From Bacillota bacterium (GTDB taxonomy: Bacteria; Bacillota; UBA4882; UBA8346), in contig JAFABB010000002.1 of NCBI GenBank assembly GCA_023426245.1, positions 62,001 through 126,000 on the forward strand: a stretch of 64,000 nucleotides of DNA. The letters are read 5' to 3'. The notes beneath the pieces were generated by a model. The model searched no databases, was not told where the DNA came from, and saw nothing but the letters and a program-made list of their open reading frames with translations. Of the stretch, positions 61,457 to 64,000 are shown one piece after another. The translations under genes and the position numbers were made by a program. Each line of letters opens with the position of its first letter. Position 1 is the first letter of the stretch.

Positions 61457-61512
61457 TTAATCTACCGAACAATCGGGCAATAAAATTCTTATCATGGGAG
61501 GAAGGCGTATCG

Positions 61513-61842
61513 ATGATCGCCCGTTCCTGGCACGGAATAGTACCACGGGAAAAAGCTTATGAATTTCGAGAATATTTACTTAAAACGGGAGTCGCCGAAA
61601 CCAAAGCCATTCCCGGCAATCTGGGAGCTTACATCCATAGTCAAACCCAGGATGAATGGGAACATTTTTTCATGATTTCATACTGGGAGAACTTTGAGGC
61701 TATATACAGATTCGCCGGACCCCAACCTCAAATCGCAGTCTGCTATCCGGAGGATGCAAAGTATGGTCTCATTTCCGACCCCATCGTCCTTCATCAACAA
61801 GTACTTTCGGTTCCGGACGAATTTCCGGTTTTGGAAAGCTGA
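61513..61842 (+). CDS. Antibiotic-biosynthesis-monooxygenase-like (dimeric alpha-beta barrel) protein
   Basis: 109 aa. ARSWHGIVPREKAYEFREYLLKTGVAETKAIPGNLGAYIHSQTQDEWEHFFMISYWENFEAIYRFAG follows the ABM pattern of a short strand, a helix, then three strands. GGGAGG lies upstream of the ATG. The fold serves in small oxygenases, isomerases and cyclases; catalytic role here unknown. It follows FabG by 57 bp and may be co-transcribed. Confidence 0.75.
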   Translation: MIARSWHGIVPREKAYEFREYLLKTGVAETKAIPGNLGAYIHSQTQDEWEHFFMISYWENFEAIYRFAGPQPQIAVCYPEDAKYGLISDPIVLHQQVLSVPDEFPVLES

Positions 61843-61855
61843 TTGTCTCAACTAC

Positions 61856-61985
61856 GGGGATTCAAACCCTCGACTTTAGCCGAAAGCTTGAGCTGAACAA
61901 ATTACCTTCGGGTTTGAATCCCCCCCGATTCTTTAGCCGACTTGCAGTCGGCCAAAGAACCCACCGGCTGAAGCCGGTGGTGGTT
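61856..61985 (+). repeat. Composite palindromic repeat element
   Basis: Outer perfect 14-bp inverted repeat GGGGATTCAAACCC (61856-61869) and GGGTTTGAATCCCC (61910-61923). Hairpin GCCGACT-TGC-AGTCGGC (61936-61952) and hairpin CCACCGGCT-GA-AGCCGGTGG (61961-61980). Multiple hairpins of this kind are typical of REP or IS200/IS605 ends. Its right part is translated as the C-terminus of the SGNH hydrolase. Confidence 0.7.
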
Positions 61986-62699
61986 GAGTTCGGGTCGAAT
62001 ATATTTTTCCAACGGCAATTTAACTTGACGGATGCCCACCGTCACTAAGCGGGCTATTTCCAAGGCTCCTTCCTGCCGAAGGTGGGTATTATCCCGGGAG
62101 CCGTTCGGATAATTGAAGAACTCTCCCGGTTTAAGATTCATAAAGAACAGGTTGGACTTTTTGGGTCCAACCCGCTCCATCAAAATACGGGTCTGTTCGG
62201 TGAGATCAATGACCGGAACTTGTTCCAAGACAGCAAGTTCCAGCATTGCCTTGGGGTAATCGCCATGGGTCGACATTATTTTGCCATTTTGACCAAATTG
62301 GCAACGATGAATCGGAGTTAACAAAACTGGAACAGCTTGTTTGTTCCGTGCACTCTGGATATATTGAGTCAAATACACCTTAAAAGTGGTACACGCTTCG
62401 GTATACCGGGCAGGATCTTCTTTCTTTTCATCATTATGGCCGAATTGAATGAATAAATAATCTCCCGGTGTAATTTGACTCTCAATTTTTTCTAAAGCAC
62501 CTTCGTTAATGAAACTCATAGAACTTCGACCGGAGATAGCTTCATTTTTTATAATGACCTGATCCGTAAAGAATCGACCCAGCACTTGTCCCCATCCGGT
62601 CCGCGGAGTCCGGGCTGCTTCATAGTTGCATGCGGTAGAATCCCCAGCTATATATATGGAAATTTTATCTTCAAATGTTTGGACACTGTTTAACATCAT
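61902..62699 (-). CDS. SGNH hydrolase, rhamnogalacturonan acetylesterase-like
   Basis: 265 aa. GDSL/SGNH blocks: IYIAGDSTACNYE (Ser), EAISGRSSMSF (Gly), QFGHNDEKK (Asn) and DNTHLRQEGALEIA (Asp-His). DST and the overall text fit RhgT/YesT-type esterases acting on pectin backbones, which agrees with the YesMN/Lpl-like system at the other end of the window. The natural end is probably near YIRPE; the last 26 residues are read from a palindromic repeat element. No signal peptide. Confidence 0.87.
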   Translation of the reverse strand: MMLNSVQTFEDKISIYIAGDSTACNYEAARTPRTGWGQVLGRFFTDQVIIKNEAISGRSSMSFINEGALEKIESQITPGDYLFIQFGHNDEKKEDPARYTEACTTFKVYLTQYIQSARNKQAVPVLLTPIHRCQFGQNGKIMSTHGDYPKAMLELAVLEQVPVIDLTEQTRILMERVGPKKSNLFFMNLKPGEFFNYPNGSRDNTHLRQEGALEIARLVTVGIRQVKLPLEKYIRPELNHHRLQPVGSLADCKSAKESGGIQTRR

Positions 62700-62906
62700 G
62701 GGGCCCCATAATCATACTTGATATTGAATGATTTATAGAAAGAGGTACGAGTTGAATCGCGAAATAATTCACCTTGATACTTATTCATTATAACACTCTC
62801 TCGTCATTATTAAATCATGCTAACGATCAGAAATAAACAATAATCTCCTTAAAACGCATCATAATGAAGAAATTTTGTCAAAAATGTAAAATAGAGTAGG
62901 TGATGG

Positions 62907-63215
62907 ATGATGCAAAAATTAAGCTATTTTAAATACTTCTTTCAATATCTATTGGATACGGCAATTCCGTTTTATAAAAAAATCCGGATTTATCTTGTAA
63001 TCTTTTACTTTTTCTCCCCATTTGATTTCATTCCGGATTTACTCATAGGATTCGGATGGCTTGACGATGCGGTAATTATCATCATAGCTATCATTTGGCT
63101 TACTAGAGTTCTGGAAAGATATGCGGAGGGAAAAAAACAATCACAACGTTCAGGGACTGAAAAAACAATTCATGATGTGCAGTATAAGGTCCACCATGAT
63201 GATGACCTAAAATGA
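62907..63215 (+). CDS. DUF1232 (YkvA-like) small membrane protein
   Basis: 102 aa. Core YLVIFYFFSPFDFIPDLLIGFGWLDDAVIIIIAI is the DUF1232 signature (SPxDxIPD..P..G..DD). One or two membrane segments and a charged His/Asp-rich tail. Function unknown in the family. Confidence 0.88.
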   Translation: MMQKLSYFKYFFQYLLDTAIPFYKKIRIYLVIFYFFSPFDFIPDLLIGFGWLDDAVIIIIAIIWLTRVLERYAEGKKQSQRSGTEKTIHDVQYKVHHDDDLK

Positions 63216-63327
63216 TTCCTTGATTTTTTTGCTTGTTTCTTCCTGTACTCGGAAAAGTACGGTAACTGCAGGAAACCGGATAAATGTTGCGAAATTAGGG
63301 GTAAGTCAAATTTGAAAGGTGGTTCCG

Positions 63328-63831
63328 ATGCAGAAAAGATTCCTGAATGCAGTAATTGGAATCATATTATCCCTGAGCATTACCACTCCTTGTTTCGCAA
63401 GCGATGATATAATCCGGCGCGATTCCGCAATAGGCTGGCAATTTTCCAATATCGCAAGCGGCTTCAGTTTAAAAATTCCCTATCAAAGGGACTATTATCT
63501 CCAACCGGTCTTTTCAGTCGCTATGTCTCAAAGAGACACTTCAACAACTGGAAATTATGCAATCGGACTTCGGGGTATTTTTAATTTGGAAAGGCGGCAA
63601 AATTTCTTGCCCTATATCGGTGCCTCTCTGGGTTATTCCAAAAGTTTCAAAGACGGGGCCGACTCAAGTTCCAATAACAGCCGTTTTGGATATCAAGGCT
63701 TTTTTGGAGTGGAATATCAAAAATACCTGGTACGTCCGGCCTTGGAAATTGGTATTGGAGCGTCAGAGCATTCTGATGGCAGTTTTCAAGCAGGAGTAAT
63801 TTGTAATCTATCCATTCTATATTATTTTTAA
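63328..63831 (+). CDS. Small outer-membrane beta-barrel protein
   Basis: 167 aa from ATG 63328, 8 nt after AAAGGTGG. Signal peptide QKRFLNAVIGIILSLSITTPCFA-SDD. The mature part is a run of amphipathic beta strands (FSLKIPYQRDYYLQPVFSVAMS, YAIGLRGIFNLERRQNFLPYIGASLGYS, FGYQGFFGVEYQ, LEIGIGASEHS) ending ILYYF with the terminal Phe of outer-membrane barrels. An 8-strand OmpW/OmpX-like size. Supports a diderm envelope. Confidence 0.75.
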   Translation: MQKRFLNAVIGIILSLSITTPCFASDDIIRRDSAIGWQFSNIASGFSLKIPYQRDYYLQPVFSVAMSQRDTSTTGNYAIGLRGIFNLERRQNFLPYIGASLGYSKSFKDGADSSSNNSRFGYQGFFGVEYQKYLVRPALEIGIGASEHSDGSFQAGVICNLSILYYF

Positions 63832-63834
63832 AAT

Positions 63835-64000
63835 TTATTGGTAACCGCAACAAACTCGATTTTTTCCATTGTTTTTGGCATAGTAGAGTGATTTGTCAAC
63901 AAAGTCCAGCAATGTAAAACGGTCACAGGCTTGATCTGGAAGTGTTCCCACACCAATGGAAATGGTAACCGGACATTTTAAAATTCCGGATGGTATCGTT
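63835..64000 (-). CDS. GGDEF-domain protein, C-terminal end only
   Basis: The minus-strand frame enters at the right edge and ends at 63835. It reads CPVTISIGVGTLPDQA...FTLLDFVDKSLYYAKNNGKNRVCCGYQ, the end of a diguanylate cyclase domain (SIGVA, AD.ALY.AK..GRNRV). The GGDEF active-site loop lies outside the window. Confidence 0.85.
   Translation of the reverse strand, partial: TIPSGILKCPVTISIGVGTLPDQACDRFTLLDFVDKSLYYAKNNGKNRVCCGYQ

Overview
The window most likely comes from a diderm (outer-membrane-bearing) member of the Bacillota. The Gram-positive side is shown by strong GGAGG-type ribosome binding sites, many TTG starts, a YesM/YesN-type two-component system, a LytTR/DUF3021 pair and an Rrf2 regulator. 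The outer-membrane side is shown by an Omp85-type beta-barrel, a second small barrel, a LolA-like periplasmic protein, a BamE-like protein and an LpxL-like acyltransferase. Limnochordia/Hydrogenispora-like organisms would fit; this placement is an inference.

Layout. 1-981: aldose 1-epimerase, cut by the window edge. 1053-5542: complete branched-chain amino acid ABC operon (livJHMGF order, minus strand) behind a possible attenuator. 5775-13514: a two-component system divergent from a sugar ABC transporter plus a GH4 glycosidase, arranged like a YesMN/Lpl oligogalacturonide system. 13568-18050: small hypothetical genes, a secreted TIM-barrel-like protein and decayed fragments. 18600-22900: repeat-rich DNA (67-bp units, a 42-bp tandem array, inverted repeats) around a PQQ-type sugar dehydrogenase and an Rrf2-methyltransferase fusion. 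23218-26846: GH5 glucanase, HAD phosphatase, LytTR/DUF3021 pair.

26926-61456 is the notable part: about 34 kb of several operons for an apparently anaerobic, type II FAS/PKS-like envelope lipid. It encodes four complete ketosynthases, two degenerate ketosynthase/chain-length-factor proteins, two acyl carrier proteins, two FabG-type reductases (one frameshifted), a double hot-dog dehydratase, two paralogous 4HBT thioesterases, a CrtI-like flavin oxidoreductase, two B12-binding radical SAM enzymes, a hydrolase-radical SAM fusion, a U32-family protein, LpxL-like and PlsC-like acyltransferases, GT1 and GT2 glycosyltransferases, a NodB deacetylase, a methyltransferase, a LolCDE/MacB-like ABC exporter with a LolA-like carrier, and a membrane redox module. 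The parts list overlaps aryl-polyene clusters (KS/CLF, ACP pairs, ApeP/ApeI-like dehydratases, 4HBT, LolA-like, LpxL-like, GT2) and ladderane-type clusters (FabF paralogues, CrtI-like desaturase, B12 radical SAM). It matches neither: no ammonia lyase, aryl-CoA ligase or MMPL exporter is seen.

The same region holds five copies of a tiny GC-alternating element, each able to form a 4-5 bp hairpin with a 4-nt loop. Three lie inside genes, and in one removal of exactly 16 nt restores the reading frame and the paralogue-like C-terminus. A recurrent intergenic motif, (G)CGTATC, lies upstream of several of the cluster operons. 61513-64000: a small ABM-like protein, a rhamnogalacturonan acetylesterase-like SGNH hydrolase altered at its C-terminus by a repeat, a DUF1232 protein, a small outer-membrane barrel, and the C-terminal end of a GGDEF protein.
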